Shown one piece after another: positions 45,223 through 53,153 of a stretch of DNA of 64,000 nucleotides; position 1 is the first letter of the stretch, and every line of letters begins with the position of its first letter. The notes beneath the pieces are model-generated. The model was not told where the DNA came from. It did no database searches and saw nothing but the letters and a program-made list of their open reading frames with translations. A program made the position numbers and the translations under genes. Location of the stretch: positions 2,528,001 through 2,592,000 of the forward strand of contig NZ_OY762614.1 of assembly GCF_963666145.1 (NCBI RefSeq), written 5' to 3'. Source of the stretch: an uncultured Desulfobacter sp. (GTDB taxonomy: Bacteria > Desulfobacterota > Desulfobacteria > Desulfobacterales > Desulfobacteraceae).

Positions 45223-45720
45223 ATGACTATAGACCCAGAAAAATTTAAGGCGGACCTTTCCAAAGAATATACGAAATTGCTAAATTCAAAGCGGGGATTA
45301 GCAAGCGAATTGGCAAGAACTATTGGGAAAGACCCTTCATTTATCAACAGTATCAAAAAAAATAAGCCGGTGAACGGACTACACTTAAAAGCCGTTGAAC
45401 TAATTTTTGGACCTCAAAAAGTTTTGGAACTTTTATCTCTAAATGAGTATATACCACCAAAAGAAGTCGATAATGGGCAGGATATACCGAACACGAAAAG
45501 CATAATTAAGAACTTTTTCAGACTCCCCCAGAAAGGGCAAGACGCAATAAACGCCCTTTTAAAAATTGAACATATAGATGAACAAACATTTCGTAGAACA
45601 GTCGCTGATTTAGAATTCATTGCGGACAAACTAAAAGACGGGGCTTCACCAGGACCATTAGTTGCTGTTTCAGAAAATAAAACCCTGGGGGAACTAAGCA
45701 AAGAAAAAGACAATATCTGA
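45223..45720 (+). CDS. Phage repressor 1
   Basis: 165 residues, divergent from the phage operon. The N-terminal half (GLASELARTIGKDPSFINSI, about 25-44) reads like a helix-turn-helix. The C-terminal part, from PQKGQDAINALLKIE onward (about 102-165), is shared with the repressor of the second phage. The N-terminal halves of the two are unrelated. It is taken as the lysogeny repressor from position and domain layout. The gap to the phage operon holds a directly repeated ACCAATAA that may be part of its operator. Confidence 0.7.
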   Translation: MTIDPEKFKADLSKEYTKLLNSKRGLASELARTIGKDPSFINSIKKNKPVNGLHLKAVELIFGPQKVLELLSLNEYIPPKEVDNGQDIPNTKSIIKNFFRLPQKGQDAINALLKIEHIDEQTFRRTVADLEFIADKLKDGASPGPLVAVSENKTLGELSKEKDNI

Positions 45721-45756
45721 TAATCGACAATATTTTAATACTTTTGGGGGATGATT

Positions 45757-45810
45757 ATGGTTGAATTATTAAAAAACAGCTTTTCTGGAGACGAAAAGCA
45801 TTATACATAA
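45757..45810 (+). CDS. 17-residue conserved micro-ORF
   Basis: Encodes MVELLKNSFSGDEKHYT directly after the repressor, with GGGGG six bases before the ATG. An in-frame ATG two codons upstream would abut the GGGGG. The second phage copy has the same frame and stop, with four base changes, three of them silent (GAA/GAG, AGC/AGT, GAC/GAT) and one N-to-S. That pattern suggests selection on the peptide. The function is unknown. Confidence 0.55.
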   Translation: MVELLKNSFSGDEKHYT

Positions 45811-45843
45811 AAACGATCCCAAAAATTATAATATGAAAATTCC

Positions 45844-46203
45844 GAACGCCATTGGCGCCTGTAGGCGATAAGCTTGGTTTCTTATGGAAACGCTTTACAT
45901 TTTGGGTTTATAAGAAGGGGTTGAGGGTAGTAACAAAGGGAGATGGAAAGAGCCCGGAACCCAGAGGCTTCGATAGGCGCACGTGAACGCAACACTTCGG
46001 GAGGATTCCGGGAGCTGAGCTGGAATAAAACGGTTTATCGATACGGGGTTGTTTATACCCGGATTCCCAACGTTACCATACGCAGGGGATGGATTCCGGC
46101 TCAAGCATGATTGCAGTGCACGCGAAAACGCTTTACGCAATGTTCAGATATTACGGCCTAAGAGATATCGGCGAAGCGGCTTCGATAGCCGAAGGCATTT
46201 TTT
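45844..46203 (+). ncRNA. Conserved structured block, candidate ncRNA or phage origin
   Basis: About 360 bases, nearly identical to 56984-57341 in the inverted second phage, in the same relation to the repressor. Frames do not stay aligned between the copies, so it is probably not coding. It contains GAACGCCATTGGCGCC, direct repeats AAACGCTTTAC (45888 and 46126) and GGCTTCGATAG (45966 and 46178), and ends in nested stems followed by TTTTTT. A stable RNA ending at that terminator, or an origin/packaging region, would both fit. No known RNA family was recognised. Confidence 0.55.
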
Positions 46204-46262
46204 CATCTGTGTGAATATTTGATAATTTTTTCAAATTTTTCAAAAAGATAAATATTCCTGAA

Positions 46263-46324
46263 CTATGAACTCCTGAAAAGGCCGCGCAGTAAGCCTGGTC
46301 CCTCTCCAGCTTTTTGTTATAGCC
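46263..46324 (-). repeat. attC-like site A
   Basis: CTATGAAC and GTTATAGCC form the outer arms (one unpaired G). Inner arms CCTGAAAAGGCC and GGTCCCTCTCCAG pair with several bulges, as in integron attC sites. It overlaps the stop of the DUF6933-like gene, as cassette genes do. Confidence 0.5.
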
Positions 46325-46772
46325 ATAATGTTTCCCCCTCTACATAACTTCCAACGGCTTGAAATGGTGTTGCATAATCATTTTTTCCAGCAGAAAGATA
46401 AGAAAAAAGGCATTGGTTTATTGACATTTCCATAGCATTGATGTTTTCGGCTGAATATAATCCAACCGTCATTCTCTTTATCTCGTTAATGCTGCCTATT
46501 ATTTTCCGATTTCCATTTTTGCCGAGGGAAAACTCGGTATTATTTTTATACCAAGGACAAGAAACATTGATGTCTTTTGTTATAGCCTGGAGGTTTTTGA
46601 ATTGTGATTTTCGGCGAACCAATGTAAATAATGTATATTCATGCACGATAAATAGCATTGGAACGCGTCCAAGCATAACGATATCAATTCTCCAGAAGTC
46701 TCCTGAACGTTCCTCAAGTTCTGTCCAATTGATATGAAACCGTTTTGCTACTTTAGTGCTCAGATTAATCAC
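46317..46772 (-). CDS. DUF6933-like protein in an integron-type cassette
   Basis: 151 residues, soluble. The N-terminal stretch (RIDIVMLGRVPMLFIVHEYTLFTLV, about 28-52) resembles DUF6933 proteins, whose role is unknown. It lies between two attC-like sites in the same orientation, the standard layout of a mobile gene cassette. The family label is tentative; the cassette context is the stronger statement. Confidence 0.5.
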   Translation of the reverse strand: MINLSTKVAKRFHINWTELEERSGDFWRIDIVMLGRVPMLFIVHEYTLFTLVRRKSQFKNLQAITKDINVSCPWYKNNTEFSLGKNGNRKIIGSINEIKRMTVGLYSAENINAMEMSINQCLFSYLSAGKNDYATPFQAVGSYVEGETLWL

Positions 46773-46810
46773 TATTTTGTCTCGTATATTTAAAGGGCTT
46801 CATGTTTAAA

Positions 46811-46870
46811 GCTCTAACGCTTAAATCAGGGGCGCGACTTTTTTGCGTCCCCTGCATTTTTTTGTTCGGC
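46811..46870 (-). repeat. attC-like site B
   Basis: On the minus strand it runs from GCCGAAC to GTTAGAGC. The inner arms AAATGCAGGGG and CCCCTGATTT pair with one extra base, the typical bulge of a folded bottom-strand attC. It precedes the DUF6933-like cassette gene. The stem also has a T run on the plus strand and could double as a terminator. Confidence 0.6.
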
Positions 46871-46913
46871 TGGTCCAGCTGGTTAAAGTAGATCTATGTA
46901 TCTGGATGATTTA

Positions 46914-48761
46914 TCATTTTATATTATTCTTTTGCACAAGAGCATTACCATTCACAAACTCATCTACTAAATGAACGTGGTTTAAATTAACCCATGTGCT
47001 GGGTGGTACATGTTCAAAAACGATTATTTGAAAGGGCTCTTGAATATCATTTACCATTCGGCCTACGAAATAATCCAATAATTCAAAAGCTTTTCTTACT
47101 TTTGACTCGTCTCCACGATCAAGCTTTTCTTTTTTTATTTTCCCTTCTCCCCAATATGGGCGGCTTGGCTGATCAATAATAAGATAAGAAGGAACATAGA
47201 AAGCTTTTTTTATTTGAATTGTTTCATGAAGTCCAAGAAAAAGAAATAAATGTAAAAACATATGATTAGAACTGCTTCCTACATTTTCAATAAAATCAGT
47301 GAATGGCTTTCGAAGCAATAGAATCTTTTTGCTATAATCAAATACCGGGAGATAATTTTGGTAATTTTCTAAAACATTGCCAGCGAAAACGATATATTGT
47401 TGTATAACTTCTTCAAGGAGTTTAATGAACATTCCCCTTTTTTCTGATATATCAACAAAGGTAAACGTACTTAGCTGGTCTTGGAGACTTTCTAATGATG
47501 ATTGTATTTCAGAAATATTAGACTGAGGTTGCTTAGTATATAAAGCTAGTTTTGTCTTTATTTCCCCCATAAAAAAGTGCTTTTCTTTATCATTATTAAA
47601 GCTTGTAGCCTCTTGAGGTAATGTCGCCAGTTCCTTTTTAAGGGTTAAAAGGTTTTGTTCATGTTCATGAATTAAATCATCTACATTCGTATCAATAGGC
47701 GTTCTTTTTAACGAGTCGCCTTTTAACGATTCATAATCAGTTTCTAATGCTTTTATGATCTCATCATATATAGATGTTTTTACCAATTCAGCTTTTTTTG
47801 TATGTATAAACTTAATTGGTTTTAAACTATCTTCAACATCTTTGAGGGTTTTCTTATAGTCGTCATATTCATTTTGAAGTCGTTTCAGGTTACGAATAAT
47901 TCTGTTTGAACTGTATTCTTGATTTTTCAACCTATTATATAGGTCTGACGGTGTGTCAGCAAGCGTTGAGGAAAACTCAAGCACTACTCTCTTGAGTTCA
48001 GCTGTCGCATCTTCAATACTAAGATCTGCTGCAATTAAACCGAACTCTTTTGATCGTTTAATAATATCTTCTAAGTCTTTCAAAAAATCATCTTTGTTAG
48101 ATGAAATCTTGTTTTGCATCCGTTCCAATTTTTTTATTTCGGATTCTAATCTATTTTTTTTCTCTTTACCTAAAACATTTTCGATATTGTCAATACCGAC
48201 AGCTAAATCAAAAATTCGCGGCAATGCCTCTCTATAACGAGGTTCATTTTGTTTATCAAAATACACACTACTGTTGGTTATAATGTCCTCTGATATAGTT
48301 GTAAAAAGCAGAAAGTACCTTAAAGAAATTTTTGAGCCTGGCTTTAATAGTTGCCCACCAAAAGGGATACGAACATTACGGTCAATTCCAAATTCAGTTT
48401 CAAGCAGTGACTTTATTGTTTTTTCATCTGAATTTATTTCAGGAATTTTCGGAACACTCCCTGAGGATGAAAAATAATAATCATATGTTACTTTCCCTTC
48501 GAAAAGCGAACTTCTGCAAATCGTGTATTTTTTATTGTTTATATTAATTTTAATTCCATACCAGCTGACATTCTCATTAATAATGCTTTCTGATATTTTA
48601 GAATGGCTGGCAAACAGACAATAATCGATTATTTGCAATATGGCCGATTTACCGGTGTTACTTCCACCGGTAATAACATTTACCTTATTGGGTTGAAATT
48701 TAAGTTCTCGCTTATCACCTTTATGAAACCATAAGATTATTTTTTCAAAATAAAAATTCAC
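46914..48761 (-). CDS. ABC-3C-type SMC-like ATPase (DUF3732)
   Basis: A 615-residue SMC/RecN-like ATPase. Walker A GGSNTGKS lies at 32-39. The middle is coiled coil (about 190-330 and 380-470). Near the C-terminus LIIDQPSRPYW provides the Walker-B-like strand of DUF3732 proteins. In ABC three-component defence systems this ATPase pairs with a middle component and an effector, the order found here on the minus strand with 4-base overlaps. It probably senses invading nucleic acid or phage replication. Confidence 0.8.
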   Translation of the reverse strand: MNFYFEKIILWFHKGDKRELKFQPNKVNVITGGSNTGKSAILQIIDYCLFASHSKISESIINENVSWYGIKININNKKYTICRSSLFEGKVTYDYYFSSSGSVPKIPEINSDEKTIKSLLETEFGIDRNVRIPFGGQLLKPGSKISLRYFLLFTTISEDIITNSSVYFDKQNEPRYREALPRIFDLAVGIDNIENVLGKEKKNRLESEIKKLERMQNKISSNKDDFLKDLEDIIKRSKEFGLIAADLSIEDATAELKRVVLEFSSTLADTPSDLYNRLKNQEYSSNRIIRNLKRLQNEYDDYKKTLKDVEDSLKPIKFIHTKKAELVKTSIYDEIIKALETDYESLKGDSLKRTPIDTNVDDLIHEHEQNLLTLKKELATLPQEATSFNNDKEKHFFMGEIKTKLALYTKQPQSNISEIQSSLESLQDQLSTFTFVDISEKRGMFIKLLEEVIQQYIVFAGNVLENYQNYLPVFDYSKKILLLRKPFTDFIENVGSSSNHMFLHLFLFLGLHETIQIKKAFYVPSYLIIDQPSRPYWGEGKIKKEKLDRGDESKVRKAFELLDYFVGRMVNDIQEPFQIIVFEHVPPSTWVNLNHVHLVDEFVNGNALVQKNNIK

Positions 48762-49201
48762 AACTGAATCCTCAAATTTGTATATAAATTTACAGGGTCT
48801 GAATTAATAAGATCTGCTATCTGAGATGACGCGTCAAAAATTTTTTTTGCCCTTTTACCCATTGATTTTTCGAAATCAAATGTTTCAACTATAAAAAGTT
48901 CTCCATTAACCAGCTCAAGCATGCCAATTTCAACAAGTAGTTGAATTGCATTGATTGAGACTACGATTCCGTCATAATACCTCGAATTAAAATTAGAAAA
49001 ACATTTTGATTTTTTTACTATGAGCTGTTCAATGCTCTGAATATTAGTGGTTTTGCGAGCTAAATAATTTAAAAGTTCAGCGTGTGTTACAAATGGCATT
49101 ATCAACAATACCTTTAACAACGAGAGTTTTTCTAAGTGTTGCATAACAAAAAGTATTGCTAAAGAACATATTCCCAAATTATTGTAAAGTCGTCCGTTCA
49201 T
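48758..49201 (-). CDS. ABC-3C middle component
   Basis: 147 residues, no membrane helix predicted with confidence. It resembles the middle components of ABC three-component systems by size, position and pattern (an N-terminal helical part around FVTHAELLNYLARKT, then IQLLVEIGMLELVNGELFIV, which reads like a winged helix). It overlaps both neighbours by four bases (ATGA), so all three are translated together. It likely bridges ATPase and effector. Confidence 0.65.
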   Translation of the reverse strand: MNGRLYNNLGICSLAILFVMQHLEKLSLLKVLLIMPFVTHAELLNYLARKTTNIQSIEQLIVKKSKCFSNFNSRYYDGIVVSINAIQLLVEIGMLELVNGELFIVETFDFEKSMGKRAKKIFDASSQIADLINSDPVNLYTNLRIQL

Positions 49202-50391
49202 TTATATTTACTATCCCATTCTTTTTGCCAACCAATTTCCGGTAAATCAGACAAGAGGTAATATTCGCCATTGCTAAATTCTGTCCCAACTGTTTGAGAA
49301 TCTATTTCAAGTCGTTGTAGTCGCATTTCATCTATAATTTCGAGAGCCAATAAATTTAAGTCCGTTTTGCTTTGTCTCCTGTAAGAGGCGCGAAACTTGT
49401 TTTGCCATCTTAGTTTTGCTTCATTATTGAAGGAATCAACCTCTTCAGACGTAAGATCACCATCCCGTAACCAACGTGTTAAGTTAGATTGAACCATGAG
49501 CTTGAAGCGTGTGTATTGGGCGATTACTTCAACATCACTCAGGCCAATGTCTCCAATATCAATAAGTTGTTTTATAAAAATTTGTTGCTCGAGACTTTTT
49601 GGTAATGATTTATGGTACTTGTTTATTATGAGATCTTCGCTTCTAGCAATATCAAAAAAACGCCTATATTTTTTAGTGAAATCGTCAAAACTGATGACTA
49701 TTTTTTTACCTGCTCGAATCGTTATAAAATTATCCTGCCGAATCTGTGAATCCAGATCTCTAAAAAGTTGATCCACTCTTTTGTCGGCAATATGGTGTTC
49801 AATTAATGCTTCTTTGCAGATATCAATTATCTTATCGATTTCAAGTTCCAATCGAATTTTTTCCAAAAACGAAGTTAAAACATCAATTTCAAGTCCAGTA
49901 ATATCATCAATATATTTTTGGATATTCTGATCCGTTGTTTTGGACTTAAGTGATTCAAGATTTGTTTTTGCACTTTGTGTGTCCTGTATAATATCAAAAA
50001 ATTTGCATTGTTTTGTATATGATTTATTAGTTACCAACATAAATTCGGTTTTTTTAATAAATTCAAGTTGGCTTATTTTGTTTTCTCTTCCTGAGTTTTT
50101 GTCAGAAATTATTTTGCTCCAATTAGAAAGAGTTTTCCAAAGATCAGAGTCAAATGTTGTTAAATTTTTTGGCTTACCTTTAGCACATAGCTGAGTGGTA
50201 TGTTTTAATTGTATGAGTAGTTGGTGGTTATTTTCTAAATCTGAATGGACATCATCTTTAACCTCAAGACCAACAGTTTCATTTTTACCCAACTTCAATA
50301 GCTTATATAAAAAATAGTAATATTGATAATCGAAACCAATAGCTTTATCAGCTGCTGAAGTTTTATCAGCGAATGGTTTATCGCTTGCCAT
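49198..50391 (-). CDS. ABC-3C effector with predicted nuclease domain
   Basis: A 397-residue first component of the defence operon. The N-terminal 70 residues carry a restriction-endonuclease-like pattern: GFDYQ (19-23), E43 in GLEVKDDV with D46/D47, and QLKH (Q61, K63), as in Cap4/DUF4297-type dsDNA nucleases. The rest is helical and ends in a C-terminal region (ALEIIDEMRLQRLEI...) typical of ABC-3C effectors. The operon order is effector, middle, ATPase. Abortive or DNA-degrading defence is inferred. Confidence 0.7.
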   Translation of the reverse strand: MASDKPFADKTSAADKAIGFDYQYYYFLYKLLKLGKNETVGLEVKDDVHSDLENNHQLLIQLKHTTQLCAKGKPKNLTTFDSDLWKTLSNWSKIISDKNSGRENKISQLEFIKKTEFMLVTNKSYTKQCKFFDIIQDTQSAKTNLESLKSKTTDQNIQKYIDDITGLEIDVLTSFLEKIRLELEIDKIIDICKEALIEHHIADKRVDQLFRDLDSQIRQDNFITIRAGKKIVISFDDFTKKYRRFFDIARSEDLIINKYHKSLPKSLEQQIFIKQLIDIGDIGLSDVEVIAQYTRFKLMVQSNLTRWLRDGDLTSEEVDSFNNEAKLRWQNKFRASYRRQSKTDLNLLALEIIDEMRLQRLEIDSQTVGTEFSNGEYYLLSDLPEIGWQKEWDSKYK

Positions 50392-51332
50392 ACCTCTATC
50401 CTTTATATCTAAAGGTGCATATTATTATGTATCATCACATTACCTAAAATTTAAAACGCCATAAAAGAGCCGAACAATATTATGTGTGGTTCTGTCTATC
50501 CGCTTATTATCCAGTTTTTAACTGGATATCCTGAAAATTTGAATGTTATCCAACCAACTCGGACAGGCGGTCAAAAACGATAGTCAAGGTTATCGGAGAT
50601 TAAACATCCCTTCTTCAAAATTGCAACAATCAATTGAATGCTTTGTTAAATTTCTTTTTCTGAAAGCTGAAAATGAGAACTTCCAAGGTCAACACTAATG
50701 GTATTATTGAACTGATTTTCATAAAATTATTCAGGACCATATATTGTGTCTGCTCTAAAAAACAATTTTAATTAAAAATTAACCGTACTGAAACCCAGAA
50801 AAAAATAGGCCCATAAAGAAAAGTGAAATGCAAAATACAGATTTAAAATGGTTGCGGTTTTGGTTGCAGATTTTATCCCAAAATAGACAAAAAAAGAAAG
50901 AATATAGTGGGGAGACGTCTTGAAACAAAGGCTTTTTAGGGCTTTGATCGCAATAGCAACGGCTTTGGGAACAGGATGTCGAGAGTTCAAATTTGATATT
51001 TTTTGGCAGCATAACAAATAGATTATTATAAAAATAAAATTCTATAAAATCAAGGACGTATGAGGATAGAATATCGTTGATCAGTCCGAAGCTTGGGAAA
51101 GAAAAACCCCTGGGGGCCTATCCCTCAGGGGCCTTTCTATTTTCCTAACAAAAAAAACTTTTAGCTGATCGTTAATATCGACCTTGAATAACCATATATG
51201 CTTTGGAAGAAGCGTGTCAAGAAAGATTTAATAATGTTAATAGTCAGTTATGAAAAATAGTTTTCTCGCCCGAGACAAGAACGAGACCCTGGCTCGGTGA
51301 AATAAAAAGAATCAATGTATTCTACTGGTTAA
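50392..51332. other. Long AT-rich gap, no convincing gene
   Basis: About 940 bases between the ABC-3C operon and the HD-GYP gene. It holds a 16-base sequence (50595-50610) repeated at 56773, a short inverted repeat CCAGTTTTTAACTGG near 50511, and a terminator at 51107. Small frames here lack ribosome sites and family resemblance. The promoter of the ABC-3C operon should lie near 50400-50500. Confidence 0.5.
51107..51131 (-). terminator. Terminator downstream of the HD-GYP gene
   Basis: CCCCTGGGGG pairs with CCCTCAGGGG (one G-U) around a 5-base loop. On the minus strand TTTTTCTTT follows, as expected for rho-independent termination of the HD-GYP transcript about 200 bases after its stop. Confidence 0.75.
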
Positions 51333-52367
51333 CTAATTGTCCTCATTATCAAAGGAAATGGCTATTTTATCGAATTGGTCCTTGACCCTTTCAAAGGAAG
51401 ACACAATTTCAGGGTCGAAATGCGTTCCTCTTTTATCAATAATAATACTACACGCCTTTTTGTGTGAATACGAATCCTTGTATTGACGTTTGTCCCGAAG
51501 AGCATCGTAAACATCAGCTATGGCCATGATTCTTCCTGACAGTGGGATATTTTCTCCTTTCAGGCCATTGGGATATCCAGAACCATCCCATTTTTCATGA
51601 TGCGATAAGGTCATTTGTTCAGCAATCGTTAAAAATGATTTAAAATTAAGCCGTGCAATAGCTTTTCTGATTATTTGCGCACCAAAAAGGCAATGCTGTT
51701 TCATGATATCAAATTCTTCTTTGGTAAATGTACCTTCTTTCTGAAGAATTTTATCTGGAATGCCCACCTTGCCGATGTCATGGAGAGGGGCTGATTTGAC
51801 AATCTCAGTTTTATATTCCGTAGTGATATATTCACAATATTTGCTGTTCTCCATAAGATCTTCAACGAGCAATTGAACATATTTTGCGGTACGCAAAATG
51901 TGGTTTCCTGTAATTGTATCGCGTAGCTCCGCCTGATACGCAAGTGCATATATTGTTACATCCTCTGTTTCAACCAGTTGTCGGTTCAAAGACATGAGCC
52001 GTTCCCTCTCATGTTCAAGGGCGATGCTGATGCGAAGCGTCTCTTCTAAATTGCTTTTCATAACAGAGAGACCGCCATGATGCAGTTTGTTTTCAAGAAA
52101 TACAAATACGGCCCCAAGAAAAAAAATAGCGCTGGTAATCAATTCAGATGTATGGAATTGATTTAGAATAAAAAATACCAGTACAAGAATATAGCCGAAT
52201 AAAAAGATATAAAGCAGGACGTCGTGGAATCTCATTGAAGATACATTAAATGTATCCCCAATATAAAACTCGCGTAACAATTTTTTATTGCTTTTTGATT
52301 GTCGTATGCCAAGGACCATAAAAATTATGCCACCGACAATTAGCGAACAGAAAAAAAATTTATTCAT
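51333..52367 (-). CDS. Membrane HD-GYP protein (c-di-GMP phosphodiesterase)
   Basis: 344 residues. Three or four N-terminal membrane helices (first at about 5-22, others about 48-95) and a short coiled coil lead to a full HD-GYP domain. Motifs are APLHDIGKVGIPDKIL (about 193-208), HHEKWDGSGYPNGLKGENIP and the later GRIMAIADVYDALRDKR. It should hydrolyse cyclic di-GMP. It lies near the right end of the island, apart from phage genes, and looks like cargo. The GYP loop is intact (DGSGYP). Confidence 0.85.
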   Translation of the reverse strand: MNKFFFCSLIVGGIIFMVLGIRQSKSNKKLLREFYIGDTFNVSSMRFHDVLLYIFLFGYILVLVFFILNQFHTSELITSAIFFLGAVFVFLENKLHHGGLSVMKSNLEETLRISIALEHERERLMSLNRQLVETEDVTIYALAYQAELRDTITGNHILRTAKYVQLLVEDLMENSKYCEYITTEYKTEIVKSAPLHDIGKVGIPDKILQKEGTFTKEEFDIMKQHCLFGAQIIRKAIARLNFKSFLTIAEQMTLSHHEKWDGSGYPNGLKGENIPLSGRIMAIADVYDALRDKRQYKDSYSHKKACSIIIDKRGTHFDPEIVSSFERVKDQFDKIAISFDNEDN

Positions 52368-52580
52368 TTATTTCCCTTGGTCAATCAGAACTATTTTATA
52401 AATCCCACAAATGAGAAACTTTGTTTTATCCTTTAATAATAGGCCTTATCTTATTATAAGCAACTCAATAATGAATAATAATGGTAAAATATGTTCTAAT
52501 TTTACGTTTTTTTCACTGAATGGTAGGGTCTTTGAAAGTCAGGAATATATAGGGATTTTGGTATTATTTACAAATTTATT

Positions 52581-52610
52581 TTCCCGCATTTTTCCCGCAC
52601 CCTTCCCGCA
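52581..52610. repeat. Integrase arm-type repeat, right
   Basis: Carries the same 19 bases found at 33263-33281 plus a third CTTCCCGCA. It lies about 100 bases inside attR, so it would flank the attP core on the other side after excision. Confidence 0.7.
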
Positions 52611-52662
52611 TATGCAGGAAAAATAAGCTGTTTCTCGCTATTTTGCGGGATATAATTTTTGA

Positions 52663-52691
52663 TTGAAAATCAGAGGAAGCCCTGGTATATA
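52663..52691 (+). promoter_or_regulatory. Island-borne promoter for tRNA-Thr
   Basis: TTGAAA and TATATA with a 17-base spacer, 16 bases before the tRNA. It lies inside the island, and the CCTGGTATA segment resembles the original promoter at 33140, so the island brings a replacement promoter. Confidence 0.65.
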
Positions 52692-52707
52692 GTGTTTACG
52701 CTTAAAA

Positions 52708-52783
52708 GCCGGCGTAACTCAGTTGGTAGAGTATCTCACTCGTAATGAGAAAGCCAGCGGTTCGAATCCGCTCGCCGGCTCCA
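52708..52783 (+). tRNA. tRNA-Thr(CGT)
   Basis: A complete 76-base cloverleaf: acceptor GCCGGCG/CGCCGGC, D arm ACTC/GAGT, anticodon stem TCTCA/TGAGA with loop CTCGTAA (anticodon CGT, reading ACG), T arm AGCGG/CCGCT with TTCGAAT, and encoded CCA. Its first 39 bases serve as attR. The 5' part comes from the island and the 3' part from the chromosome. Confidence 0.96.
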
Positions 52784-53153
52784 GTAAAATCAAGGTTATC
52801 AAGCGTTTTTGGCATTCTGCTGAAAACGCTTTTTTCTTTATTTCTCTATTTTTTGATAAAAAAGGAGCGTAAAATCCGCTCCATTTCCGCTCCATTAATT
52901 TCGAATAAAATTGTTTCTTGGCTTTTGAGATCAGACACAATTTATAGTGTCTGATAATTATCAGAAATAAGTTCAATAATACCATCATTACTCGGTCTTG
53001 TTTTCCTCAATAGGTTCATTCAAGCTTTTTATTTACATCCGGTTGCTTGGCTGCTATTAAGTGTCCTGGTTTCATTTTTTATAGTAGGATAACATTGCAA
53101 ACTCGGGCTTTAACGGAATAAAATCAAATGATTACTTGTTAGGCTTTATTTCA
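52784..53153. other. Gap after tRNA, start of cassette cluster
   Basis: About 370 bases with no convincing gene. Near its end GCTTTAAC (53107) and GTTAGGC (53138) could be the outer arms of a degenerate attC, with the cassette junction just before the Tae4-like gene. Confidence 0.4.

Larger units (their letters stand above)
33222..52746. mobile_element. Inovirus-like integrated island in tRNA-Thr(CGT)
   Basis: A 19.5-kb element bounded by a 39-bp direct repeat of the tRNA gene. It encodes a tyrosine integrase and excisionase next to attL and a complete filamentous-phage set (Rep, pIII-like, pVI-like, Zot/pI, secretin/pIV, coat-like proteins). Methyltransferase, repressor, a DUF6933-like cassette, an ABC-3C-type operon and an HD-GYP gene follow. 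The phage part ends near 46.24 kb, where similarity to the inverted second copy stops. The last 6.4 kb looks like cargo, which makes the element large for an inovirus. Confidence 0.85.

Noticed and set aside
45844..46203. Group II intron, tmRNA or RNase P identity for the conserved block
   Set aside because: No domain V, tag-coding or P4-like consensus could be found, and no reverse transcriptase is nearby.
50870..51010. tRNA-like stretch with GAGAGTTCAAATT
   Set aside because: T-arm and acceptor strands do not pair; no cloverleaf can be drawn.
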